DNA of 64,000 nt from Lachnospiraceae bacterium (lineage in GTDB: Bacteria; Bacillota; Clostridia; Lachnospirales; Lachnospiraceae): the NCBI GenBank assembly GCA_021770755.1, contig JAETQI010000032.1, positions 45,921 through 109,920 of the forward strand. Direction: 5' to 3'. Position 1 is the first letter of the stretch. Each line of letters begins with the position of its first letter. The translations under genes were made by a program, and so were the position numbers. A model generated the notes under the pieces. The model ran no database searches. It was not told the DNA's origin and was given only the letters and a program-made list of their open reading frames with translations. This document shows positions 8,525 to 16,368 of the stretch, one piece after another.

Positions 8525-8917
8525 ATGAATGCAAAACAGTTATTGGGAGCAGTCTCCGCGATGATCATCAAGATCGCGCTGGCAGCGGCGGTCATCGTCG
8601 TGGTGTTCCGGCTTGCAGTATATGCGTATGATTTCGGATACCAGGTGTTTGCGGACATACCAGTCAGCGAGGGCGAGGGCAGGGTTGTCAGCGTGGTGGT
8701 ATCCGATGGGTTAAGCAGCAGAGAGTTTGCAAAGCTGTTAGAACAGAAGGGACTGATCAGTGATGCGAATGCGTTCTTCATCTATGAGCGTCTCTCCGAT
8801 TACAAGGACAAGCTGCAGCCGGGGGTCTATGAGCTGAGCACTTCCATGAAGGCTGAGGAGATGCTTGAGATCGTGTGCCATACAGAGGATGAGACAGCGG
8901 AGGCGGACGGGGATTGA
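8525..8917 (+). CDS. mltG: Short MltG/YceG-like membrane protein
   Basis: The 130-residue product has an N-terminal membrane segment (about 12-33) followed by a LysM-like YceG N-terminal domain (SDGLSSREFAKLLEQKGLI, then LQPGVYELSTSMKAEEML). Full MltG endolytic transglycosylases have about 350 residues and a catalytic glutamate in the C-terminal domain, which is absent here, so lytic activity is not expected from this protein alone. It sits where yrrL (mltG) lies in Bacillus. The product ends just where the 48-kb island starts, so natural shortness and truncation cannot be told apart from this sequence. Confidence 0.75.
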   Translation: MNAKQLLGAVSAMIIKIALAAAVIVVVFRLAVYAYDFGYQVFADIPVSEGEGRVVSVVVSDGLSSREFAKLLEQKGLISDANAFFIYERLSDYKDKLQPGVYELSTSMKAEEMLEIVCHTEDETAEADGD

Positions 8918-8981
8918 GCGGGATTCCTGTCTGCTTCCAGATATTTCTATCGCTAATTTGCACTGCTATTTGAAAAAAGAT

Positions 8982-9010
8982 TTGCCATATGGGTTAAAAA
9001 GTGGTAGACT
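8982..9010 (+). promoter_or_regulatory. Promoter at the left edge of the glycan island
   Basis: TTGCCA (8982-8987) and TAGACT (9005-9010) are 17 bases apart, about 90 bases before the start of the first island gene. This suggests the island has its own promoter at its left end. Confidence 0.55.
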
Positions 9011-9101
9011 ATTACCGATATAGAAAAATATAGGTACAAATATCTGAATGGCAGGTGTTGTTCTTTATCTGCGCAAGGATGCACTGGGAAAGGTGACGGA
9101 C

Positions 9102-10472
9102 ATGAAAAGGTACAGGAAAAAGGATCTGCTTGGGATCGTGTCTACATTGGTACAAGTAAATGATTCGGTCACCAGGACAGTATCTCCCGCTGCCTCGTAT
9201 GAAGTGGAGGAGGAGTTCGCAAAGTGCCAGCAGACAGCGATCGATCTGGGCAATTATCTGGAATCGCTGAATGATGTGGGCTGCGCGTCCATGGTGAGCA
9301 TTCTGGAGGACTACTGCGAGAACATCTATCAGATGGGGATCAACTTTCAGGATGAAAATCTGTGCAGGAAACTGTCCAAAAAGATCAGGAAGCAGCTCGT
9401 ACAGCTACAGAATGCCATTACCTACGACATGAAACCCGACAAAAAAGAAGTTGTGTTTCTGCCATACAAGGCAGCCATGTGGGACTCGCTCGAAAGTGTG
9501 TGGAAAGCCGCGCAGGAAGATGAAAACTGTGAAGCGTATGTTATTCCGATACCATATTATGAAAAGAATCCGGACGGAACGATCCGCGAGGAGCATTACG
9601 AAGGCAGCTTGTATCCAGAATACGTTCCCATCACGCGATATGATGCGTATGATCTCGAGGAGCGTAAGCCCGATATTATTTATATACATAATGCATATGA
9701 TTATTGGAATCTGATCACAAGTGTTCACCCGAAATTTTATTCGAACAACTTGAAGAAGTGGACAGAGAAACTGGTCTACATTCCATATTTTGTGCTGAAC
9801 GAAGTGGAACCTGACAACGAGCAGGCGGTGGAGGGCGTCAAACATTTCTGTTTCATGCCGGGGATCGTCAATGCGGATCAGGTGATCGTGCAGTCGGAGG
9901 ATATGAAGCGGATCTATGTCAATGAATTCTTAAAGGCTGCAAAGGAACATGGACTGCAGGGAAAACATCTGGACAAGGCTTATCTGGAGCAAAAATTTCT
10001 GGGGCTTGGCTCACCTAAGTACGACCGGGTACTCGCCACAAGAAAGGAAGATCTGGAGATCCCGCAGGAATGGCTGAAAGTGATCGGCAAGATTGACGGA
10101 AGCTGGAAGAAGATCATTCTATACAACACAGGGATCGCGGCACTGCTTGCCCACAATGAGAAATGGGTGGACAAGATTGAGAATACGCTTGGCATTTTCA
10201 AAGAAAATCAGGACGAGATCGCCCTGTTATGGCGTCCGCATCCGTTGATCGAGAGCACGATGAGATCCATGCGGCCGGAAGTGCTGCAAAAGTATACGAT
10301 GCTGAAGGAGCGGTATATCGTGGAAGGCTGGGGGATCTATGATGAGACGGCCGATGTGGACAGGGCGGTGGTGCTCAGCGATGCGTACTACGGGGACGGC
10401 AGTTCAGTCGTGCAGCTATACCAGCAGACAGGGAAGCCCATCATGATACAGAATGTGGAGATCATATCCTAA
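9102..10472 (+). CDS. CDP-glycerol glycerophosphotransferase-like GT-B protein
   Basis: The 456-residue protein resembles teichoic-acid-type glycerophosphotransferases of the GT-B fold. The C-terminal half has the donor-site pattern of that group: LLWRPHPLIESTM, an acidic stretch DRAVVLSDAYYGDGSSVVQLYQQTGKPIMI, and a GSPKYDRV segment near the middle. The N-terminal half contacts the acceptor, which is unknown. The preferred start is ATG at 9102 after AAAGGTGAC; a frame opening at 9048 lacks a ribosome site. It may add glycerol phosphate, or another CDP-linked group, to the island's glycan. No membrane segment is seen. Confidence 0.65.
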   Translation: MKRYRKKDLLGIVSTLVQVNDSVTRTVSPAASYEVEEEFAKCQQTAIDLGNYLESLNDVGCASMVSILEDYCENIYQMGINFQDENLCRKLSKKIRKQLVQLQNAITYDMKPDKKEVVFLPYKAAMWDSLESVWKAAQEDENCEAYVIPIPYYEKNPDGTIREEHYEGSLYPEYVPITRYDAYDLEERKPDIIYIHNAYDYWNLITSVHPKFYSNNLKKWTEKLVYIPYFVLNEVEPDNEQAVEGVKHFCFMPGIVNADQVIVQSEDMKRIYVNEFLKAAKEHGLQGKHLDKAYLEQKFLGLGSPKYDRVLATRKEDLEIPQEWLKVIGKIDGSWKKIILYNTGIAALLAHNEKWVDKIENTLGIFKENQDEIALLWRPHPLIESTMRSMRPEVLQKYTMLKERYIVEGWGIYDETADVDRAVVLSDAYYGDGSSVVQLYQQTGKPIMIQNVEIIS

Positions 10473-10555
10473 TTGTCTGCGCAGTTGCCGGACGGAATGC
10501 CTGCCTGGACAAGCACGATACCGTGATATATTTTGAATTTTAATACAAAAAATTA

Positions 10556-10666
10556 CTATTTGAATCATTGCAACAATGCAGTTTTTGAGTACGCGATGAT
10601 TCAAATAGCGATTTGGGAACTGTGCAAAGACAGCGTACATTATGCAGGCTGTTTTTGCACAGTTCC
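10556..10666. repeat. Two consecutive long inverted repeats
   Basis: In the 410-base gap between the GT-B gene and the AAA gene there are two strong hairpins. The first has perfect 13-base arms (10556-10568 and 10596-10608). The second has 19-base arms (10616-10634 and 10648-10666) that pair fully except for one G-T wobble, with a 13-base loop. No T run follows, so these are not ordinary terminators. They could be a small mobile palindromic element or a structured leader or small RNA. Nothing else coding was seen in the gap. Confidence 0.7.
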
Positions 10667-10762
10667 TGAACGGAGCTGGGATAGAAAGCTAAAACTGTTA
10701 CTGGGACAGCGTGATCAGTAACCATGAACCTTGACAATTTCATACTTTACATTAGTGTTTTG

Positions 10763-10792
10763 TTTACATAGGTCTGGACTGTATGTTAGAAT
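10763..10792 (+). promoter_or_regulatory. Possible promoter of the AAA/PD-(D/E)XK gene
   Basis: TTTACA (10763-10768) and TAGAAT (10787-10792) are 18 bases apart, some 90 bases ahead of the start at 10883. The spacing is acceptable and both boxes are one base from consensus. Confidence 0.45.
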
Positions 10793-10882
10793 GGTAGCAG
10801 GAATGAAGAAACTGTTAGCAGACGAATGATTCAGGACATGCGTATGATCTGCTGACGGTTCCTGATGTGGAGGTAGAGGCAG

Positions 10883-12394
10883 ATGAAGCGCAGATTTAAT
10901 GTAACCGGTTCCTGCAATCCGCAGTGGCACTATATGGTAAGACTGGATGACAGGGTAAAAAAGATCAAAGAGGAGTATGTGGATTATGGAAGCTATTTTG
11001 TCATTAACAGAGGGCGGCAGTATGGAAAGACCACGACGCTGAGGGCATTGGCAAAATATCTGCAGGAGGATTACATTGTTTTTTCGCTGGACTTCCAGCA
11101 GATGGGAACCCAATCATTTACAGAAGAGAAAACATTCGCAAGAGGATTTCTCGACAGACTGTTGGCGGAGCTCCGCAAAGCGGACACGGAGGACAAAGTA
11201 AAGATACGGGAAATGCTGTCGAATTTTAAGGAGAATCATCCAGATGTGATCATGGATGAACTGTTCATGTTTTTGAGCAATATGTGTGAGCGCTGTGAAC
11301 ATCCCATTGTACTGATGATCGACGAGGTGGACAGCGCCTCAAACAACCAGGTCTTTATCGACTTTCTCGCACAACTGAGAGGATATTACCTGAGGCGCGA
11401 GGATACACCGACGTTTCACTCGGTGATCCTTGCGGGGGTGTATGATATTAAGAACCTGAAATTAAAACTGCGTTCAGAATCGGAGCATCAGTATAATAGT
11501 CCGTGGAATATTGCAGCGGATTTTAAGGTCAATATGAGTTTTTCTATCAGTCAGATTGTCGGCATGCTCGAAGAATACGAAACAGACCATGATACGGGAA
11601 TGGACATACAGGAAATTGCAGAAGAAATATACCAGTACACTGCTGGTTATCCTGTACTTGTCTCATCAATCTGCAAATGTATCGACGAAGACCTTACGGA
11701 AGAAAACGAGTCCGCATACACAAGCAGCGCTTGGACTGGCGCAGGGATTGAGGAGGCTGTCAGACGTATATTGATCGTCAGGATGCCTTTGTTCGAAAGT
11801 ATGATCCGTCATATGGACAGCTATCCGGAGATGAAGCGGATGTTTCAGGAAATTCTGTTTCAGGGGAAAGCATTTTCTTTTAATCTGGACACAAAGGAAA
11901 TCAGCCTCGCAAGCATGTTTGGCTATGCGGTCAGCAAGGATGGAAAAGTGCAGGTAGCAAACCGCATCTTTGAGACAAGGCTCTATAACTATTTCCTCTC
12001 GGAGAACGAACTTGCAGGAACCGATACAGCGAACCAGATGGGTGATGCAGCCATGCGAGACAGAAACTATTTTGTTCACGACGGGATGCTTGACATGGAT
12101 ACCGTGATGCGGCGGTTTGTTGAAACTTTTACAGAGATCTATGGCGAGGAGGATGCAAAATTTATCGAAAAATACGGACGCAAATTCTTCCTGCTCTATT
12201 TAAGGCCGATCATTAACGGCACTGGAAATTACTATATTGAGGCGCAGACCAGAGACGATCGGCGCACGGATGTCATCGTGGACTATCTCGGGGAGCAGTT
12301 TGTCATCGAACTGAAAATCTGGCGCGGGAATGAATATAATGAGCGGGGCGAGCGACAGCTTATGGATTATCTGGACTACTATCGGACAAGGTGA
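10883..12394 (+). CDS. AAA-like ATPase with C-terminal PD-(D/E)XK domain, C-terminally shortened
   Basis: The 503-residue protein belongs to the multi-copy AAA-like/PD-(D/E)XK family common in Lachnospiraceae and Bacteroidetes; its function is unknown. The Walker A region is NRGRQYGKTTTL (about 48-59) and Walker B is VLMIDEVDS (about 143-151). The nuclease-like motif is split as D...E-x-K in RRTDVIVDYLGEQFVIELKIW near the C-terminus. The end looks damaged: after LDYYRTR the frame stops, while the next bases in another frame (12385-12414) read DKVIVEAVV-stop, the ending this family usually has. A small deletion probably joined the two parts out of frame. Confidence 0.7.
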   Translation: MKRRFNVTGSCNPQWHYMVRLDDRVKKIKEEYVDYGSYFVINRGRQYGKTTTLRALAKYLQEDYIVFSLDFQQMGTQSFTEEKTFARGFLDRLLAELRKADTEDKVKIREMLSNFKENHPDVIMDELFMFLSNMCERCEHPIVLMIDEVDSASNNQVFIDFLAQLRGYYLRREDTPTFHSVILAGVYDIKNLKLKLRSESEHQYNSPWNIAADFKVNMSFSISQIVGMLEEYETDHDTGMDIQEIAEEIYQYTAGYPVLVSSICKCIDEDLTEENESAYTSSAWTGAGIEEAVRRILIVRMPLFESMIRHMDSYPEMKRMFQEILFQGKAFSFNLDTKEISLASMFGYAVSKDGKVQVANRIFETRLYNYFLSENELAGTDTANQMGDAAMRDRNYFVHDGMLDMDTVMRRFVETFTEIYGEEDAKFIEKYGRKFFLLYLRPIINGTGNYYIEAQTRDDRRTDVIVDYLGEQFVIELKIWRGNEYNERGERQLMDYLDYYRTR

Positions 12395-12583
12395 TCGTGG
12401 AGGCAGTTGTGTAGGGTTTTGTCTATAATAATAGAATATAGTTGATTATAAAAAGACTGATGTAAAGTATGGGATTGTCAGGGATACCTGGGATGAAATA
12501 GTTTGCATCAGTTTTTTAGTGGGCTTGGTAGATTATTTTTGCATATCATTTTCATTGGGATTTTTTTGTGGAGATAGACGGAA

Positions 12584-14941
12584 GTGGAGAGATTGGGAAC
12601 CAAGGCGGAGACTTTGGAACAAATGTATGGAAAATTGAATACAGCAAAAGTCCTTCCACAGTTTACGTTTACAGTTGCAGAGTGGATACAGCAGCGCGGC
12701 GTAATCGTACATAGATTTTCGAAATTGAATTGGAACGCCGATGTAATTGTCCGAAGTAGTTGTCAAGGGGAGGATACGCAGGATGCCTCCATGGCGGGAA
12801 AGTTTGAGTCCGTGGCTGATGTTAGTGGGATGGAAGCGTTTCAGAATGCGGCAGATAAAGTAGTCAGCTCCTACGGTGCTGCAGACAGTGATGATCAGAT
12901 CCTTGTTCAGCCAATGTTAAGGAATGTAAAATTCAGCGGCGTGGCATTTACTTTGGATCCAAGTACACATGGGAATTATTATATTGTCAATTATGACAGG
13001 ACGGGGGATACGTCGGCAGTCACGTCAGGAACAGGCGGTCACGACTGTCTGTATTACCACTTTAAAAATACATCGATAGGATCAGCGCCGGAGGAACTGC
13101 AGCAGTTGTTGACTACCCTTGGTGAACTGGAGACTTTTTTCGGGCAGGATAACCTGGATGTGGAATTTGCGGTGACACAGGAGGATGAACTGTACATATT
13201 GCAGGTGCGCACGCTGTGCGTGTCGCAGGAACGCGTTGACCGGGCTCGACAGGCGGAAGGGCTTGCCCGCATTGTGGAAAAGATCAAACAGAATAATCAG
13301 CCGAAGCCATTCCTGTGCGGGCGTAAGACGGCCTATAGTGTCATGACAGACTGGAATCCGGCAGAGATGATCGGAGTGCGCCCGAAACCGCTGGCACTGT
13401 CGTTATACAGGGAGATCATCACGGACAGTGTGTGGGCATACCAGAGGGATAACTACGGCTACCGGAATTTAAGGAGCTTTCCTTTGATGGTGGACTTTTG
13501 CGGATTGCCATATATTGACGTGCGTGTCAGTTTTAATTCTTTTATCCCAGCGGGATTGGATGAAGAGGTCAGTGAAAAACTTGTCAACTATTATATTGAA
13601 CAATTGGTTCAAAACCCACAGAAGCATGACAAGGCAGAATTTGAGATTGTATTTTCATGCTATACACTGGATACGCCGCAGAGGGTAAAGGCATTGACAG
13701 AGCATGGTTTCACAGAGCAGGAGATAGGACAGATCATCGATGCACTCCGGGATGTGACGAACCACATTATAGATTATAAAAATGGATTGTGGCGTAAAGA
13801 TTATCACAAAATAGAAATTCTGGATCAACGCTATCAGGAAATCATGGATAGCGGATTGAATGATATTGAAAAGGTTTACTGGCTGCTGGAAGACTGCAAA
13901 CGCTATGGGACACTCCCGTTTGCGGGGCTTGCAAGAGCAGCCTTTATCGCAGTGCAGATGTTAAAGTCCTTTGTCACATGCGGTATCTTTAGCGATGATG
14001 ATTACGAAGCGTTTATGGGTGAGGCAGATACGGTCAGTTCCATCATGAATAGGGACAAGGCGGAACTGTCAAGGGCAGCTTTTCTGAAAAAGTATGGTCA
14101 TTTAAGACCGGGAACGTATGACATTACTTCTCTGAGGTATGATGAAGCGCCGGATTTGTATTTTAGTAATACGCAAGAAGACAGCGGGGAAAAAATGAAA
14201 GCCTCAGATGCTGAGGACAGGCAGCCAACTAAGTTTCGGTTATCCCTGAAACAACTGAATCAATTAAGAAACGCATTACAGGAAAATGGTCTGACAAATG
14301 ATGTGCTGGACATCATGGATTTTATGAGGCATGTTATCAAGGGGCGCGAATACGGAAAGTTCATATTTACTAGAAATCTCAGCATGGCGATCCGGCTGAT
14401 CAGTCAGGTGGGAAATGCGATGGGAGTATCCAGAGAGGATTGCAGTTATATAGACATACAAACCATTTATGATCTGTATGTCTCCACAGGCGATACAAGG
14501 GAAAGATTTCTGGAGTCTGTACAGCAGGGGAAGAGAAAGTATAGAATAACGCAGGCGATCACGCTTCCACCAGTCATTCTGGATTCCAGAGATGTGGAAA
14601 GCTTTTACTATCCAGATTCCGAGCCTAACTTTATCACTTCCTTAAAGGTTTGCGGTGAGTTGAGGGTGATCGATTCTATGGCGGATACAAATGATGTCTC
14701 CGAGAAGATCGTTATGATCGAGAGTGCAGACCCGGGATATGACTGGATATTCTCACATGGCATCAAAGGGCTGATCACAATGTATGGCGGGGCGAATTCC
14801 CACATGGCGATCCGTGCGGGGGAACTTGGGATTCCTGCTGTGATCGGGGTTGGGGCGAAGCGGTTTGAGAAATATCGGAATGTGCAGGTTGTGGAAATCG
14901 ATGGGCTTTTGAAGACGATGAGGATATTAAGAGGAGAGTGA
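12584..14941 (+). CDS. PEP-synthase-like kinase of the glutamine kinase (Cj1418) type
   Basis: The 785-residue protein has the architecture of PEP synthase and rifampicin phosphotransferase, without the PEP-binding barrel. It has an N-terminal ATP-grasp part (VIVRSS 54-59, ASMAGKFE 68-75, LVQPML, GVAFTLDP 119-126, LDVEFAV to LYILQVRT 191-210), a large middle domain, and a C-terminal swivelling histidine domain with GGANSHMAIRAGELGIPAVIG, in which H740 would carry phosphate. C. jejuni Cj1418 has this architecture and phosphorylates the amide of L-glutamine in capsule phosphoramidate synthesis; the N-terminal GTKAETL...AKVLP pattern is as I recall it for that group. The following methyltransferase and APS-kinase-like genes support the assignment. 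The start is GTG with GGAGATA upstream. The substrate is inference. Confidence 0.7.
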   Translation: MERLGTKAETLEQMYGKLNTAKVLPQFTFTVAEWIQQRGVIVHRFSKLNWNADVIVRSSCQGEDTQDASMAGKFESVADVSGMEAFQNAADKVVSSYGAADSDDQILVQPMLRNVKFSGVAFTLDPSTHGNYYIVNYDRTGDTSAVTSGTGGHDCLYYHFKNTSIGSAPEELQQLLTTLGELETFFGQDNLDVEFAVTQEDELYILQVRTLCVSQERVDRARQAEGLARIVEKIKQNNQPKPFLCGRKTAYSVMTDWNPAEMIGVRPKPLALSLYREIITDSVWAYQRDNYGYRNLRSFPLMVDFCGLPYIDVRVSFNSFIPAGLDEEVSEKLVNYYIEQLVQNPQKHDKAEFEIVFSCYTLDTPQRVKALTEHGFTEQEIGQIIDALRDVTNHIIDYKNGLWRKDYHKIEILDQRYQEIMDSGLNDIEKVYWLLEDCKRYGTLPFAGLARAAFIAVQMLKSFVTCGIFSDDDYEAFMGEADTVSSIMNRDKAELSRAAFLKKYGHLRPGTYDITSLRYDEAPDLYFSNTQEDSGEKMKASDAEDRQPTKFRLSLKQLNQLRNALQENGLTNDVLDIMDFMRHVIKGREYGKFIFTRNLSMAIRLISQVGNAMGVSREDCSYIDIQTIYDLYVSTGDTRERFLESVQQGKRKYRITQAITLPPVILDSRDVESFYYPDSEPNFITSLKVCGELRVIDSMADTNDVSEKIVMIESADPGYDWIFSHGIKGLITMYGGANSHMAIRAGELGIPAVIGVGAKRFEKYRNVQVVEIDGLLKTMRILRGE

Positions 14942-14946
14942 ATTTA

Positions 14947-15699
14947 ATGAAAACAGAATGGGATTATACCGAGCTGGCTGATGCTTATTTAAAAAGACCG
15001 GATTATGCGCAGTCTGCGATAGATAGGATGCTGGAAACAGCAGAAGTGAAACCGGGAGATACAGTATGTGATATTGGAGCAGGAGCAGCTCATCTCACGA
15101 TAAAGCTTGCTGAATATGGATTGAAGGTTTGTGCAGTTGAACCTAACGACGCTATGCGTGCGAACGGTATCAAAAGGACAGCACAGTTTCCGGATGTGAG
15201 CTGGCACGAGGGTGTCGGGGAACATACTGGAATGCAGGACAGTTCATTTGGACTTGTGACATTTGGTTCATCTTTTAATGTGTGTGACAGACAGATGGCA
15301 CTGAAAGAAAGTGCAAGGATACTGAGACCGGACGGATGGTTTGCATGTATGTGGAACCACAGAGATCTGGATGATCCGCTGCAGAAGCAGATAGAGGTTG
15401 TATTAAAGAAACATATCACGGATTACAGCTATGGGACACGCAGGGAAGACCAGACAGATATTATCGGGCAAAGTGGTCTGTTCGACAGAGCAATCTACCT
15501 GGAAGGTACAGTAGTACATGAGATTCCAGCAGAGGATTTCATAGAAGGCTGGAGATCCCATGGAACGGTCTACCGCCAGTCACCGCAAAAGTTTAGTCTG
15601 ATCAATGAGGAGATCAAAAAACTTGTGGAGTCTGTGGGTATGGAGAAAGTTAAAGTTCCATATACAACAAGGATATGGATGGCACAGTATATAAGATAA
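14947..15699 (+). CDS. Class I SAM methyltransferase of the phosphoramidate block
   Basis: About 250 residues with a clear SAM-binding motif VCDIGAGAAHLTIKLA (about 40-55), an acidic residue after the second strand (VEPNDAMR) and the motif-IV region FGLVTFGSSFNVCD. The ATG at 14947 has GAGGAG ten bases upstream and lies 5 bases after the kinase stop; a GTG at 14938 is less likely. In C. jejuni two methyltransferases of this size (Cj1419 and Cj1420) follow the glutamine kinase in the O-methyl-phosphoramidate locus. O-methylation of a phosphoramidate or its precursor is the most economical guess; the sequence alone does not show the acceptor. Confidence 0.75.
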   Translation: MKTEWDYTELADAYLKRPDYAQSAIDRMLETAEVKPGDTVCDIGAGAAHLTIKLAEYGLKVCAVEPNDAMRANGIKRTAQFPDVSWHEGVGEHTGMQDSSFGLVTFGSSFNVCDRQMALKESARILRPDGWFACMWNHRDLDDPLQKQIEVVLKKHITDYSYGTRREDQTDIIGQSGLFDRAIYLEGTVVHEIPAEDFIEGWRSHGTVYRQSPQKFSLINEEIKKLVESVGMEKVKVPYTTRIWMAQYIR

Positions 15700-15848
15700 A
15701 TGTATATATTTTGACAAGACAGAGACCATTGATTAATGAACTGTGCGCAATTTATGTTAAACAGGACTGGTTTGAGATTAATGACTGTGAAAAGCCAATG
15801 AGTGTGGCGTCGAAAATGGAGTGGACATTAGTTAAAATATGGAAATAG
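15675..15848 (+). CDS. Possible small ORF, 57 residues
   Basis: An open frame overlaps the end of the methyltransferase by 25 bases and fills most of the gap before the APS-kinase-like gene. Its product (ending ASKMEWTLVKIWK) has a natural-looking composition with Trp and Cys, but a weak start context (AAGG three bases before ATG). I do not recognise it. It may be a small protein or the tail of a lost gene. Confidence 0.3.
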   Translation: MDGTVYKINVYILTRQRPLINELCAIYVKQDWFEINDCEKPMSVASKMEWTLVKIWK

Positions 15849-15867
15849 GGGTATAAAGCATTACATT

Positions 15868-16368
15868 ATGAGTACAGTATACTGGATCACTGGGCTTTCG
15901 GGTGCGGGCAAGACAACGATTGGAAAACTGTTATACGAAAAAATAAGAATGACAGACCTAAATACTGTTTTTTTGGATGGTGACACACTGCGTGAGGTAT
16001 TTGGAAATGATCTGGGATATTCGAGGGAAGAACGCAGGAAATGTGCCATGCGGTATGCAAGATTGTGTGCCATGCTGCAGGAACAGGGATTAAATGTGAT
16101 CTGTTGTACAATTTCGATGTTTGACAGTGTGCGGGAGTGGAATCGAGAGAATATTCAGAATTATGTAGAAGTTTATGTGAAGGCTTCTATGGATACACTG
16201 AGAAAAAGGGATCAAAAAGGGCTTTATAGTGGGAGAACACAAGAGGTAATGAACGGAGTTGTTGGAATTCATATGGAGTTTGAAGAACCCAAGAGTTCGG
16301 ATCTTATATTGGAAAATGAAGGGGACGTGCCACCAGAAGAACAGGTGAAGAGGATACTGTTAGTATGA
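15868..16368 (+). CDS. APS-kinase-like protein, candidate CDP-phosphoramidate kinase (Cj1415 type)
   Basis: The 166-residue P-loop kinase has Walker A GLSGAGKTT (9-17), LDGDTLREVFGNDLGYS and a GLYSGRTQEVMNGVVG lid region. It departs from true APS kinases: the APS-contacting FTGIxxPYEPPxxPE stretch, fully present in the cysNC protein of this window, is replaced by GIHMEFEEPKSSDLI. C. jejuni Cj1415, long annotated as an APS kinase, phosphorylates cytidine diphosphoramidate at the 3' hydroxyl, giving a PAPS-like donor. The presence of a second, canonical APS kinase here and the upstream Cj1418-like gene support that role by inference. Its stop overlaps the next start (ATGA). Confidence 0.7.
   Translation: MSTVYWITGLSGAGKTTIGKLLYEKIRMTDLNTVFLDGDTLREVFGNDLGYSREERRKCAMRYARLCAMLQEQGLNVICCTISMFDSVREWNRENIQNYVEVYVKASMDTLRKRDQKGLYSGRTQEVMNGVVGIHMEFEEPKSSDLILENEGDVPPEEQVKRILLV

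Noticed and set aside
12435..12530. Possible promoter and terminator in the gap before the PEP-synthase-like gene
   Set aside because: An ACTGATG/CATCAGT pair with T6 exists, but the loop is about 50 bases; the promoter-like boxes have poor spacing. Not reported as features.
15868..16368. APS-kinase-like gene considered as part of ordinary sulfate assimilation
   Set aside because: It lacks the APS substrate loop, is far from cysD, and a complete APS kinase already exists in cysNC.
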